From: Methylobacterium sp. J-077
GTDB taxonomy: Bacteria; Pseudomonadota; Alphaproteobacteria; Rhizobiales; Beijerinckiaceae
Direction: 5' to 3'
DNA length: 64,000 nt
NCBI RefSeq assembly: GCF_022829365.1
Contig: NZ_JAKSYJ010000225.1
Location: 47,431-111,430, forward strand
The notes beneath the pieces are model-generated. The model did not search any database and had not been told where the DNA came from. It saw nothing but the letters and a program-made list of their open reading frames with translations. Positions 28,818 through 38,465 of this stretch are shown here, in pieces; position 1 is the first letter of the stretch, and every line of letters begins with the position of its first letter. The translations under genes and the position numbers were made by a program.

Positions 28818-29717
28818 ATGCCCACGATCTTCAACACGCAACATGCTCGCCTTCTCTGGCGTGCTTGGCAGGCCGAGGTCTTGTCGGCCGCCCGTGTCGT
28901 CCTTGAAGTTGCTGCGTGGCAAGCCGAGCAAAATCGGGAGCGTACCGCGTGGCCTTCAATCGGCTCCACACGGAGGCGGGCCAGAAGATCCGACCGAAAA
29001 GAATGGGCAGACTGCCTCCTAATTATCCTTTCCGGCCTCTTCGATTACGAATTTTACGTGGCATCGAACCCTGATGTTCCTAAGCCCATCTTGGACGCGG
29101 TCAAACATTATCTCATTCACGGCGGCTTAGAGGAGCGGGCACCCAGTCCGGAGTTTGACGGCGCACGGTACCTCTCGGCCTATCCCGACATCCGCGCTGC
29201 GGCTGCGAATCCATTGGTTCATTTTATCAGATACGGCGCCGCAGAGGGTCGACTGGACGCGGTGCAAATTCATCAGCCTCCGTTGGCCGGCGCCCGGCGC
29301 GGAGCCCGTAGCGGAGCCGATCTGGTCGGGACGGCCACGAAACTGGCCGCCGCGCTTCAGGAAGCTGGCGTCAAGACGGACCCGGATACCCCGCTGGTGG
29401 AGCTGCGACATGTCGCGCAGGCTGCATGGGCGACGATCCAGGCCGATCTCGAACAGTTTGTCCTCGAGTTAGAGCGGACGCAAATTAATTTCTATGCAAA
29501 GAATGCCGCCCATCAGCGCAGCATTACGCACAATGACAAGATAATGATTGAATTATCACTGCTCAGTGGCGCGCTCGACGCAGAGCGACAGCGCGCATCA
29601 TCTATGGAGCGGGAGGCCGATCAGCTTCGAGGCAGATCTGAGATGTTGGCGATCGACCTCGAAGATGCCAATCGTGAAATTATATATTGGCGCAAACGAG
29701 CGACCGACCCGCGATGA
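28818..29717 (+). CDS. Repeat-containing coiled-coil protein
   Basis: About 299 residues from a start near 28818; the upstream frame to 28599 overlaps the GT2 gene and is unlikely. Two copies of the cluster repeat are visible: SGLFDYEFYVASNPDV with HYLIHGGLEER, then FDGARYLSAYPDIR with NPLVHFIRYGAAEGR. A long helix-rich C-terminal region (about the last 130 residues) with heptad character follows. No catalytic motif is seen. Its stop overlaps the start of the next gene, a GT4 with the same repeats (ATGA), so the two products are probably made together. A scaffold or chain-length role is possible. The start codon is uncertain. Confidence 0.65.
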   Translation: MPTIFNTQHARLLWRAWQAEVLSAARVVLEVAAWQAEQNRERTAWPSIGSTRRRARRSDRKEWADCLLIILSGLFDYEFYVASNPDVPKPILDAVKHYLIHGGLEERAPSPEFDGARYLSAYPDIRAAAANPLVHFIRYGAAEGRLDAVQIHQPPLAGARRGARSGADLVGTATKLAAALQEAGVKTDPDTPLVELRHVAQAAWATIQADLEQFVLELERTQINFYAKNAAHQRSITHNDKIMIELSLLSGALDAERQRASSMEREADQLRGRSEMLAIDLEDANREIIYWRKRATDPR

Positions 29718-31510
29718 TAGGTCGTCAGCAGGGATCCGCGGGCGCTCAACGGCCGCAGGTCCGTCCGTCTATAAGGGCGTTGAATCGTTCGATCATAGAG
29801 GCATCTGGCCTGTTCGACCGATCATGGTATACATCGGCCTACCAGGCGGCGCTCCGCCCGGATGAGGATCCGCTCGAGCATTTTCTCGGGGGTGGGGCTG
29901 ACCTGCTGTGTCGGCCAAATCCCTTGTTTGACATCGCTCATTACCGTAGGCAAGCTGCAGACCTCGTGACAGGAGACAATGCACTCCTGCACTATATTGA
30001 AATAGGCTCCGACTTCAACGTCAGCCCGCATCCATTATTCGATAGTGTCTGGTATCGGAGGCAGCTACCTTGCCCCGTTCAAAGAAGCCCACAAACGCTG
30101 CTTGGCCATTTTCTAAACATTGGGCGGCGCTGTGGGTTGACACCCAATGCCTTGTTTGACGACATTCATTATCAATCGCTCTATCCCGACGTGGCGGCGG
30201 TCGGATGCGATCCGCTCTATCACTTCGAAATGTGGGGTAGCGAGGAAGGCCGGCATCCCGCTCAGGATGTTTCACCGGCAACCCTGAAGGTGCTGGCCGA
30301 GTCTCTTGGGATTGAGGACGGGACCGGTAACCGGGTCGCGAGGATCATCGAACGCAGTCCAGCAACGTCGTTCGCGGATTTGGCGCTGGTCGCCGGGCGA
30401 TTTGCAAGCCGGAAACTCGAACAGATCCTCTCGGCCGACGATGGACGGAGATCTGCTGTTTTGATGATCTCCCACAATCTCGGGGGCGGCGTGAGCCGCT
30501 TCGTCGAAGAGCGAGCCGCAACGCTGTCGCCCGAGCGGCCGGTCCTGATCTTGATGGCTGTCGCAGGTGGGGCCGCCCTGCACTATCGATCGCAGGACCG
30601 CGCGATCGAATTTTTTATCCCGGTAGGACAGCGCCACACGCTCCTCCGACTTTTGACGGATCTCCAGCTGTCGGCAATCGAAATCCATCACACGTACGGA
30701 TTTGATGATCTTTCATCACTCATTGAAGAATTGACAGCGCCGATCGATCTCTATTTGCACGATTATTTTCTTGTCTCTCCGCAGCCACATCTGCTGGGGC
30801 TAGACCGCAGGTACGTCGGCGACGATCTAGAACTCTATCACCGTGATTTGGAGAGGGCCGCGATCATCCCGAATCCCGGAACTGTCCGCTTTTGGCAGAG
30901 GTCTCAACGATGGATCTTCGAGAGGGCTCGGCGGGTAATCGTTCCGTCGAACGATGTCGGGAACCGGGTAAGAAGGATCTATCCCGAACTCAAACTGTCG
31001 GTTGTGCCGCACGAGTCATTCAGCGTGTCGGCGAACGGCCGCAGGCTCGGGCCGACCGCGCCCATGAATGGGACCGGACACGCGATGAAGGTCGCGCTCC
31101 TCGGCTACCTTCAGGATCACAAGGGAAACAAGGTCGCGCGAGCCGTCTTCGACCTCGCTCGCCGAAGGAATCTCGATCTGACCTTCGTGATCATCGGACA
31201 TTGCGACGACGTCGCGAATCTGGGACCGAACGTCCGGGTGACCGGCCGCTATGCGGATCAGGCGCTTGAGAGTCTTATCCTCGCCGAGGCCCCTGATCTC
31301 GCATGGTTTCCGGCCCAGTGCCCCGAGACGTGGTCCTATACGCTCACGTCCGCACTACGGTTGAACCTGCCGGTCCTCTGTTCCGACATCGGCGCCTTCG
31401 CCGAGCGGATCGTAGGTTTTGAACACGGCCGGACGTTTCCCTGGGACGCATCGCCGATCGAGTGGCTGACGTGCATCACAGATCAGTTGGGGGCTGTCGT
31501 GGATCCGTGA
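29714..31510 (+). CDS. Family 4 glycosyltransferase with N-terminal repeat array
   Basis: Start at 29714 is chosen for the four-base overlap with the upstream stop, giving 598 residues. Residues about 25-185 hold four degenerate repeats (LFDRSWY, LFDIAHY, LFDSVWY, LFDDIHYQSLYPDV, the last with EEGRHP). The rest is a GT-B fold: HNLGGGVSRFVEE in the first half, ALLGYLQDHKGNK and CPETWSYTLTSALRLNLPVL in the nucleotide-binding half. In the last motif the second Glu of the GT4 EX7E pattern is Ser, which occurs in some families. It likely transfers a sugar from an NDP donor; acceptor unknown. Confidence 0.82.
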   Translation: MIGRQQGSAGAQRPQVRPSIRALNRSIIEASGLFDRSWYTSAYQAALRPDEDPLEHFLGGGADLLCRPNPLFDIAHYRRQAADLVTGDNALLHYIEIGSDFNVSPHPLFDSVWYRRQLPCPVQRSPQTLLGHFLNIGRRCGLTPNALFDDIHYQSLYPDVAAVGCDPLYHFEMWGSEEGRHPAQDVSPATLKVLAESLGIEDGTGNRVARIIERSPATSFADLALVAGRFASRKLEQILSADDGRRSAVLMISHNLGGGVSRFVEERAATLSPERPVLILMAVAGGAALHYRSQDRAIEFFIPVGQRHTLLRLLTDLQLSAIEIHHTYGFDDLSSLIEELTAPIDLYLHDYFLVSPQPHLLGLDRRYVGDDLELYHRDLERAAIIPNPGTVRFWQRSQRWIFERARRVIVPSNDVGNRVRRIYPELKLSVVPHESFSVSANGRRLGPTAPMNGTGHAMKVALLGYLQDHKGNKVARAVFDLARRRNLDLTFVIIGHCDDVANLGPNVRVTGRYADQALESLILAEAPDLAWFPAQCPETWSYTLTSALRLNLPVLCSDIGAFAERIVGFEHGRTFPWDASPIEWLTCITDQLGAVVDP

Positions 31511-31633
31511 TCCGGCAGGCCATGTGATCGGCCAAACGCCGGCGCGTCGTGGACGGAGCAGAGCCAGCGGCCTCTGGTCGTGTGTCTCGTGGCCCCAGAC
31601 ACGGTCGAGTGGCGACTGGCGCGGTTCCGGAAC

Positions 31634-31936
31634 TCACGATGTCTGCATGAGCTTCCCGAGCACCTTTCTGCAGTTGATCAGCAGCACCTCGTGCTGCACC
31701 GATTCGGGGCCGAAATCCGCAAGATCGGCAGCTGCGAGCCGCACCAAGTGAGAAAAGTGTCTTTGATTGTAGCCATAAGGCCGTAGACTTGCGACCAAGG
31801 CGTTCAAGACGACTCCCACGGCTTTCGTACGCTGATTGGCTTCGTCGACTTGCCTTGCCAAGAGATCGAGATCGGCCCGCAGATCGTGGAGAATGGCTCG
31901 AAAATTTTCGCGGTCCTGCACGGTATGATCAGTCAT
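31634..31936 (-). CDS. Small helical/coiled-coil hypothetical protein
   Basis: The start at 31936 (MTDHTVQD) is supported by a GAGGATGAG ribosome-binding site just ahead of it; an upstream ATG at 32017 is less likely. The 100 residues form a predicted helix with heptad spacing (FRAILHDLRADLDLLARQVDEAN) and a compact C-terminal part. No family is recognised. It is the only minus-strand gene between 27.9 and 48 kb and lies next to an IS5 remnant, so it may be a small accessory gene from an earlier insertion. Confidence 0.5.
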   Translation of the reverse strand: MTDHTVQDRENFRAILHDLRADLDLLARQVDEANQRTKAVGVVLNALVASLRPYGYNQRHFSHLVRLAAADLADFGPESVQHEVLLINCRKVLGKLMQTS

Positions 31937-32239
31937 CTCATCCTCGGGCCGACTTAGAAACGCGCTGCAGAGTGGCGATACGGACGTAATCAATTGACGC
32001 GTCGCAGACCGGCACACAGTCTGGGCATAACGTACAAAACGCAGCAGGCAAGCGCCTCGTGGGGTGCATCGTCATCGCGCCGGCGAGTGCGCGTGGCTTC
32101 CGTAACGTGCATCCGACGCATGGCGCCAGACGCAATCCGACATCGGCGTCCCTCCAGCTCCTACCAGCCCGCAGCAGATTCGGATATCTAGCAAAGGGCA
32201 AAACCGCGGTGATCGCGTCTCGTCTAGCCTCCGAGCCCG
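31937..32239. other. Spacer with no recognised gene
   Basis: About 300 bases between the small helical protein gene and the IS5 remnant. It must contain the promoter of the minus-strand gene. Nothing else is seen. Confidence 0.4.
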
Positions 32240-32570
32240 AGCCTCCGAGATGCGGTGGCGGCGGCAGAGCGCGTGGCAGGCCGTCGGCGTCCCGGCCGCC
32301 CTGTACCGGGTGATGCTGGAGCCACTGCAGGATGCGGGTGCACGCCAGCGGTCGTACGCTTTCCTCGGCAGGGCGAGCCTGCCGGCGATTTGAGGGCTCC
32401 GCGGCGGGGGCCGACTCCCACGGACCGGGGCAAGCCCAGGACGAAGTCCGCCTCGTCGTGGAGGCCGACGGCGGGTCGCTTGGCTTGACGCCGATCGGGC
32501 CCGTCTGCAACGACGGCCCTCTGCTGGCGGCTCTCGTCGATGCTGCTGTCCAGCGCGTTCCCAGCCTTTG
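32240..32570 (+). pseudogene. IS5-family transposase remnant
   Basis: Broken plus-strand frames recall an IS5-type DDE transposase. RRGPTPTDRGKPRTK (around 32395-32450) resembles the GPNPTDRxKxGSK motif. The reading then shifts frame into DEVRLVVEADGGSLGLTPIG, matching the KxHLVVDAxGxPLxLxLT strand that carries a catalytic Asp, and ends in LLAALVDAAVQRVP. Both ends are missing and at least one frameshift is present, so it cannot be functional. It directly abuts the UDP-uronate epimerase gene. Confidence 0.55.
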
Positions 32571-33677
32571 AGGCCCGACGCCGGCATGTTACGGGGATGC
32601 CCCTCTGCGGTCGGCTGTGATCGGCAGTCTCATGCAACCGGGATAAGATTTTTGGCCTCCTCCATCCATCGTATCGTGCTGGTGACAGGTGCAGCCGGCT
32701 TCATCGGCTCTCACGTGGTACGGCGACTGCTTGCAGACGGCTACGAAGTTGTCGGCGTCGACAGCCTGACGCCCTACTACGACCCGGCGCTGAAGCGCGC
32801 GCGGATTGCGCAGTTCTCGGTTCACAAGAGCTTCCGGTTTATCGAACTCGATCTAGCTGACCGGCAGGCTGTCCGCGAGCTCTTCGCGGCGTCCCGCTTC
32901 ACCGGCGTCATCCATTTGGCGGCTCAAGCCGGCGTCCGTTACTCGCTCACTGATCCGCATGCCTATGTCGATGCGAACCTCCAGGGTTTCATCAACGTGC
33001 TGGAAGGGTGCCGACACAACGGCTGCGCCCATCTCCTCTACGCCTCCTCTTCCTCCGTATACGGCGCGAACACACGGTTGCCCTTCAGTGTGACCGACAC
33101 CGTCGATCATCCCCTCAGCCTGTACGCCGCCTCCAAGAAAGCCAATGAGCTGATGGCTCATTCCTACAGTCATCTTTTCCGCCTTCCGACGACGGGTCTG
33201 CGGTTCTTCACCGTCTACGGCCCCTGGGGCCGCCCGGACATGGCGATGTGGCTGTTCACCAAAGCGATCCTCGCCGGTGAACCGATCAAGCTGTTCAACG
33301 GCGGGCAGATGAAGCGCGACTTCACCTATGTGGACGACGTCATCGAATCCATTGCGCGACTGCTCGAGCGGCCAGCTACCCCGGATTCGACGTGGAACGG
33401 CGATGATCCCGACGCATCACGAAGCAATGCACCCTGGCGGGTTTACAACATCGGGAACAACCGCCCGACTGAGCTTCTCGACATCGTCGATCTGATCGAG
33501 AAAAATCTTGGCCTGAAGGCGGAACGCCAGTTGTTGCCGATGCAACCGGGCGATGTTCCCGAGACATACGCCAACGTGGACGCGCTCATGCGCGAGGTCG
33601 ATTTTCGACCGTCGACGCCGATAGCCGAAGGCATCGAACGCTTCATTTCCTGGTACCGACAATATCACGGCGTGTGA
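32568..33677 (+). CDS. UDP-glucuronate 4-epimerase-like NAD-dependent epimerase (CapI family)
   Basis: An extended SDR with the GAAGFIGSHV nucleotide motif, HLAAQAGVRYSL, SSSSVYGAN and the YAASKKANE catalytic Tyr-Lys pair, followed by RPDMAMW and RDFTYVDDVIE. These are characteristic of CapI/LpsL enzymes that convert UDP-glucuronate to UDP-galacturonate. The ATG at 32568 gives 369 residues, longer than the usual 335-340, and its first 30 residues overlap transposase debris. A TTG at 32652 or a nearby alternative codon may be the true start. Together with the 6-dehydrogenase at 40901 it would supply uronic acids for the glycan. Confidence 0.9.
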   Translation: MRPDAGMLRGCPSAVGCDRQSHATGIRFLASSIHRIVLVTGAAGFIGSHVVRRLLADGYEVVGVDSLTPYYDPALKRARIAQFSVHKSFRFIELDLADRQAVRELFAASRFTGVIHLAAQAGVRYSLTDPHAYVDANLQGFINVLEGCRHNGCAHLLYASSSSVYGANTRLPFSVTDTVDHPLSLYAASKKANELMAHSYSHLFRLPTTGLRFFTVYGPWGRPDMAMWLFTKAILAGEPIKLFNGGQMKRDFTYVDDVIESIARLLERPATPDSTWNGDDPDASRSNAPWRVYNIGNNRPTELLDIVDLIEKNLGLKAERQLLPMQPGDVPETYANVDALMREVDFRPSTPIAEGIERFISWYRQYHGV

Positions 33678-33856
33678 CCGAACTCGTCTGATCAGCCGGC
33701 GTTTTATCGCATTGTCCGCGGCAACGGACGCCGGTCACGAAACGAGCGCATGAAAGAAGCAGGATTGTTGCCGTTGACGGACTTGAACATGGTTCCGGAG
33801 CCAGAGGAAGGACGGGTCGCCCTGCTTCTGCTCTGGCCAACGTGCGAGGCGTCACG

Positions 33857-35977
33857 ATGAGTCCCGAGGCTCATTTCGTATCCGATGACCTGGTCCCCGC
33901 CGCGTCGTCATCGGCGTCCAATCTGCTGTTCGCGGAGTTCGAGATCGAGAATCGAAGCTTTGACGATCTCTTTCCCGATCTCGACCTTCGCAAAGGCGCG
34001 GAAACGGAGGCCGCGGTCACCCGGGCGCTGGCCATCGCCGGCGACAGATCGGCAGCGATCCATCGCGATGGCCCGAACCCAGTCCTCATCTTGAAGACGT
34101 TGGAATGGGTTTTCAGCGGGGAGCCTCCGGAGGGCGTCCGCGAAGAGATCCGGGGACGAGTCGTCAGGCACATCCGCGAGCTGGCGTTCGCCGAGGAGGA
34201 CGATCGCTGGACCTGGATGTGGGGGGTTCTGGCTGTGGCCTGCACCGCCCCGGACCTGTCTTCCGAGAACTGGAAGGTGGGTTCTGCCGATGGCACCATC
34301 GAGGGCCGAGGTTCGCCGCAGGGACACGATCGTCCTGTACAAGCGCGGATTGCGCTGATCTCCAAGCACCCAGACGAGGTCACAGAGGTCGCGACGCGTC
34401 TCGCGGAGCTGGGATACGCCACCGTTATCCTGTCGACCTCGGCCCAGAGCTGCGAGTGGGGCGGTCCGGTTCCAGTTGTTACTCTCCGCGGGGATGATCG
34501 TGACACCCTGCCCTGGTTGGGCCACGTTGATCTGGTGGCTCAAGCCGATCGGGGTCACCTATCGACGTGGATCGACGCGAAAAGTGTCGTCTATATCGGC
34601 CCTGCAGAGCGCGCCGAGCAGCAGCTCGCGCGTATTCTCGCGGCGCTTGGTGCCAGCGGCACGCCATCAAGGCGGCGCGTCGTCGCGTTGATCGAGCTGA
34701 CCTCCTGGGGCGGAGGTGCAGAAACGGTCGCGCTCCATATCCTGCGCCAATTGGATCGGACCCGGTACCTACCCGTCATCCTGACGCTGTGGGATGCGAG
34801 GCATAACGCCTCCAAGGTGACGGACATTCCCTACATCTGGGTCGATGCGTTCGTCGGCGATCAGGTCGGCGCAGACGTGCCTTGTGCAACTCCGGAGGAC
34901 CACAGCCTTCAACAGCAGTTCCATAAGGCCATGGATGGGCATTGGCGCAGCGCGGCTGGGATTCGTGGCGCGCTCGCAGCCCTCGGCCCGGACGTGGCTG
35001 TTATCGCCAGCATGGAACACGCGATCGTGGCAACCTGGCTCGCCCGAATGGACTTCGATGCGTCGTTCATCGCGTGGATCCACACCATCGAGTCCGTATA
35101 CCTGCCGCAGATCTATCCCGATCCGAAGATCGCGCGGCAGCAAGCCTGGGCCCTTGCAAATGCGTGCAATGCGTCACAGGTCGTCATCGCACCAGCCCAA
35201 TACTGTGCAGATGACCTCGTCGAAGAACTCGGCGTCTGTTCCTCCCGTGTCGTGACGGTGAACAATCCTCAGAACTGCTCCCGCATCCGACGCGCTTCGT
35301 TCGCTACCGATCTAGAGGCTGAAGCTCTGCGCGCCGAGGCTGCTTTCCTCTTTGTCCATGTTGGCCGCCTCTCGCCCGAGAAGAACCACGATCTGCTCGT
35401 GGCCGCAGCTCACCGCCTGTCGGGTCAAGGATACGACTTCAAGCTGATCTGCCTCGGAACGGGTCAAGAGCAGGACCGGATTTCCGCAATGATCAACTGC
35501 CTCGGCCTGCACGAACGCGTGCGGCTGATAGGAGCGCGGCGCAATCCCTTTCCGATCGTCGCGCGTGCGGACGCCATCGTACTGTCGTCCCGCATCGAAG
35601 GATTCGGGATGGTGCTGACGGAGGCTATGGCGTGCGGGGTCCCGATCGTGTCCACCGACTGCATCGGCGGCGTACGTGAAGTGCTGGAAGATGGGCGGTG
35701 CGGCCTTCTCGTACCTCCGGATGACCCGGAGGCCCTGTCGGACGGGATGAGCCGGTTGATGACCGACGCGGCCTTGCGGCGGAACCTCGTCCGTGCGGGC
35801 TACCGCCGATGCGAGGACATGGACGTCAAAAAGGTAGCCCGGCGTTGGGAAACGCTCGTCGATGGCTGCACCCACTCGAAAACCCGCAGCGCCCGGCCAT
35901 CGGCCGATCGAGGGCCGGAACATCTCGCGGGGGATGCGATCGACGCCTGCACGAGGGGAATGTTGAGGAACGAGTGA
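33857..35977 (+). CDS. Family 4 glycosyltransferase with large N-terminal region
   Basis: From 33857 (MSPEAHF, GAGG upstream) the protein is 706 residues. About 75-130 is a helical segment (LKTLEWVFSGEPPEGVREEI). About 275-470 forms the acceptor half of a GT-B fold (SWGGGAETVALHILRQLDRT). About 490-690 is a clear GT4 domain with GRLSPEKN, ARADAIVLSSRIEGFGMVL and the intact EX7E pattern (EGFGMVLTE), then ACGVPIVS. Residues from the helical segment onward align with the GT2-GT4 protein at 43237, so they are paralogues, here without an N-terminal GT2. It couples to the next gene through a TGATG overlap. Probably a retaining hexosyltransferase. Confidence 0.88.
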   Translation: MSPEAHFVSDDLVPAASSSASNLLFAEFEIENRSFDDLFPDLDLRKGAETEAAVTRALAIAGDRSAAIHRDGPNPVLILKTLEWVFSGEPPEGVREEIRGRVVRHIRELAFAEEDDRWTWMWGVLAVACTAPDLSSENWKVGSADGTIEGRGSPQGHDRPVQARIALISKHPDEVTEVATRLAELGYATVILSTSAQSCEWGGPVPVVTLRGDDRDTLPWLGHVDLVAQADRGHLSTWIDAKSVVYIGPAERAEQQLARILAALGASGTPSRRRVVALIELTSWGGGAETVALHILRQLDRTRYLPVILTLWDARHNASKVTDIPYIWVDAFVGDQVGADVPCATPEDHSLQQQFHKAMDGHWRSAAGIRGALAALGPDVAVIASMEHAIVATWLARMDFDASFIAWIHTIESVYLPQIYPDPKIARQQAWALANACNASQVVIAPAQYCADDLVEELGVCSSRVVTVNNPQNCSRIRRASFATDLEAEALRAEAAFLFVHVGRLSPEKNHDLLVAAAHRLSGQGYDFKLICLGTGQEQDRISAMINCLGLHERVRLIGARRNPFPIVARADAIVLSSRIEGFGMVLTEAMACGVPIVSTDCIGGVREVLEDGRCGLLVPPDDPEALSDGMSRLMTDAALRRNLVRAGYRRCEDMDVKKVARRWETLVDGCTHSKTRSARPSADRGPEHLAGDAIDACTRGMLRNE

Positions 35978-36645
35978 TGCGTATCCAGTCGATGCTGCCC
36001 TGGGTGCTAGCCAGGAAGCTGCGGGCAGCGGTTGCCCGGTGCGCCACCCTGGAAATTGAAAATCAGCAGCTGATCGGCCGACTCACCGACGCATCGAGCC
36101 GGGCAATCATGCCCGACGATTCATCGAACCTCGTAGGCATGCTTGCCGAGGCGTCTAACAGGGGCCTGGAGCTGGTCGCGCGGAACAGCGAATTGGTGCG
36201 AGAGAACCACCACATGCGTTCGGAGATCGGGGCGTTGATCGCGCTGGTCCGAAGCTTGGAGTGGCGGATCGTTCGGTTCGAGCGGGCGGCAGCTCGGCAG
36301 AAGGAGGACACGGCGGGGCTGGAGAAGATGCACGACGACACTGTCCAACGCCTAGCTTTGGCGGAGTACCGAAACGTCAAGTTGAGCGAGGACCTTGATA
36401 TGGTTGAGCAGCGCGCAGCTGCCCTCGCCGACTGTATCGCCCGCCCGGACACCGAAACGCGCGACTCGGACAGTTCGAAAGGCGGGGTCGAGGAGCGGTT
36501 GTCCGAGGGGGCCCCTGAGACGAAGGAACTTCTCCGCGGTCCGTCCTCGTCCGGCCAGCCAACCACCGGAGGCCGGGGCTCAGGGTTGAGTAGGACGTCT
36601 CAACCTCATCGCGAGACGACGGCCGTTAGGTCATGCTTGCCCTAG
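35977..36645 (+). CDS. Coiled-coil hypothetical protein
   Basis: The start at 35977 shares a base with the GT4 gene's stop (TGATG), so translation is coupled. The 222 residues begin MRIQSMLPWVLARKLRAAV and continue in long heptad-rich helices (about 15-155) with many Glu, Arg and Leu, then a Ser/Gly/Glu-rich disordered tail. No membrane segment or enzyme motif is visible. It resembles the 42498 product in size and composition. In this position it might form a rod or oligomerising partner for the GT4 enzyme; no family is recognised. Confidence 0.6.
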   Translation: MRIQSMLPWVLARKLRAAVARCATLEIENQQLIGRLTDASSRAIMPDDSSNLVGMLAEASNRGLELVARNSELVRENHHMRSEIGALIALVRSLEWRIVRFERAAARQKEDTAGLEKMHDDTVQRLALAEYRNVKLSEDLDMVEQRAAALADCIARPDTETRDSDSSKGGVEERLSEGAPETKELLRGPSSSGQPTTGGRGSGLSRTSQPHRETTAVRSCLP

Positions 36646-36652
36646 TTCCGTC

Positions 36653-37696
36653 TTGATTGTAGCTAGACCAGCCGTGGCTAGACAAATGATTTTGGATAGC
36701 GGCGTACCGGAAGTTGCCCCCTTGCCCAAATGTCCTGCCTGCGGTGAAGCGAATCTCGAGACGGCGGACCATATCGTCGACCTAGCCAAGGTTCTGGACC
36801 GCTGGGAGGAGTTCGGCATCCGGTTCTCGGCCGAGACGAGGACCAAGTACACCACCCAGGGATCGCGCTTCGTCAGCCTGCTGCACTGTCCCGTCTGCAC
36901 GTTCGGAACATTCGATCCGCCTCTTGCCGGGGATCAGGACTTCTACGAGGCTATCGAGACGACCGAGTACTACACGCCGAGGAAATGGGAATTCGATCTG
37001 GCGATCAAGGATCTGCGTGCCTTTGGTGCGCAGCATGTCATCGATGTCGGATGTGGCTCCGGACATTTCCTCCGCGAGTTGCGGCGGGCTGAACCCGGCA
37101 TGCGGTTGGCCGGCAACGATCTCAGCGGAAGCCAGGTCAATAGGTTGGCCGAGGAAGGATTCGAAGTCTACGAAGGTCCGCCCGTCGTGATCAAAGATCG
37201 GGCGGCCGCATTCGACGCGGTCTGCTCCTTTCAGACCCTTGAGCACCTCTCGGATCCCTTCGAAGGCCTGCGCGCGTTACGGGACCTCGTCCGACCGGGT
37301 GGTATCCTGATCGTGACGACACCTGACACGGCGGGCCCCATACAGCATTACCGCGACAGCCACACGGCCATTCCCCCGCATCATGTCACGCTCTGGAGCG
37401 AGCGCGCTTTCCGCGCAGCCCTGCCGCGTTACGGATTCGCGGTCGAGATCGTCCGGATCGAACCCTTGGAGCATTATCTCTGGGACTTCTATGTTGGTCC
37501 CCAATGGCGCGACGGGATCTGGCCGGCCCATGTCTTCGGTCCGCTCGGACAGCGGATCAATCTCGGCCACCCTGATCAGCAACGCCAATTGGCCATCGAT
37601 ACGTTGCGCCGTTTGGGCGAAAGACGGCTTGAAGGCGTGCCTGGCCATACCGTCTATGTCTTGGCCAGGCGTACGGACGATCATTCGGCATCATGA
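36653..37696 (+). CDS. SAM-dependent methyltransferase with N-terminal zinc-binding motif
   Basis: Counting from a TTG at 36653, the 347 residues have CPAC (Cys27, Cys30) and HCPVC (Cys79, Cys82), which probably bind zinc, then a class I methyltransferase domain with DVGCGSGHF (131-139), NDLS and a FQTLEHLSDP segment, ending in the LVRPGGILIVTTPD strand. This is the Methyltransf_23-like type common in O-antigen and capsule loci, where a sugar hydroxyl or chain end is methylated. An ATG at 36686 is an alternative start that would still keep the first Cys pair. It follows the coiled-coil gene by 7 bases. Confidence 0.87.
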   Translation: MIVARPAVARQMILDSGVPEVAPLPKCPACGEANLETADHIVDLAKVLDRWEEFGIRFSAETRTKYTTQGSRFVSLLHCPVCTFGTFDPPLAGDQDFYEAIETTEYYTPRKWEFDLAIKDLRAFGAQHVIDVGCGSGHFLRELRRAEPGMRLAGNDLSGSQVNRLAEEGFEVYEGPPVVIKDRAAAFDAVCSFQTLEHLSDPFEGLRALRDLVRPGGILIVTTPDTAGPIQHYRDSHTAIPPHHVTLWSERAFRAALPRYGFAVEIVRIEPLEHYLWDFYVGPQWRDGIWPAHVFGPLGQRINLGHPDQQRQLAIDTLRRLGERRLEGVPGHTVYVLARRTDDHSAS

Positions 37697-37795
37697 AGCC
37701 AGGGCACCATTCAGCAGTGCTGTATCTGCCGGGCTTGACCGAAATCGCCCCCGGGAGGTTCGACGCGAGCGTTCACATCAACGGAGAGCGCAATC

Positions 37796-38422
37796 ATGGC
37801 TGAGCGGGCCGCCGATTCATCCCACGAGACCAACCGGGGCATCATCGAACCAGCCGGGGACTCGCAGCCTGGCGCCGAGACGAGACAAGCGCGCGTCGGC
37901 CAGGAGGATCCCCTTACGCGGATCGGCCGGATGCTGGACGTGGTCTCGGTAACCTTCGAGCAATTGGAGACCGCTGCGCGGGGGGCCAACGATGCGAAAG
38001 ACGCAGCCGCCTCCGCACGCTGGGCGAACATCGACGCGCGCTTGCCCGAGCTCGCCTCGGACGCAACGCCCACGCTGGCCCAACTTGAAGGACATACCCA
38101 TGCGCTCGCCGCACAGGTCGAAACGTCCCGGGTCCATCTCAACGAGAATATCGCAGCGCTGAGATCTCAGTTGGACTCGATATCTCAACAGTTGTCCCGA
38201 CTGATCGAGCTGCGGGAGCAAGCCGACATCCACCATACCGGCCTGTTTGGTCTTCTGCTGAACGGTCAAAATCAACTGCAGACGGACCTTGCCGAGGTCA
38301 AGCACTGGGTGACCAGGAGCGTACTAAGAGGATCCTCCCCAGAGGCCCTGAACACCCCGCCGGCCTCGGGCCGGACGCCGCAGCCCACCCTCGATCTCAC
38401 CCAGGCCCCCGACGCCCACTGA
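37796..38422 (+). CDS. Coiled-coil hypothetical protein
   Basis: The ATG at 37796 follows a GAGAG ribosome-binding site. The 208 residues have a disordered first 40 residues, then heptad-patterned helices (about 42-180, including HLNENIAALRSQLDSISQQL and LFGLLLNGQNQLQTDLAEV) and a Pro/Thr-rich tail. No transmembrane helix, signal peptide or catalytic motif is seen, and I do not recognise the family. It stands between a methyltransferase and an asparagine-synthase gene, in the same orientation. Like the other helical proteins here it may assemble with glycosyltransferases. Confidence 0.58.
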   Translation: MAERAADSSHETNRGIIEPAGDSQPGAETRQARVGQEDPLTRIGRMLDVVSVTFEQLETAARGANDAKDAAASARWANIDARLPELASDATPTLAQLEGHTHALAAQVETSRVHLNENIAALRSQLDSISQQLSRLIELREQADIHHTGLFGLLLNGQNQLQTDLAEVKHWVTRSVLRGSSPEALNTPPASGRTPQPTLDLTQAPDAH

Positions 38423-38465
38423 GCGCGCCGATGTCGGTGCGGCGTCTTGAAAGGTTCAGCGGATT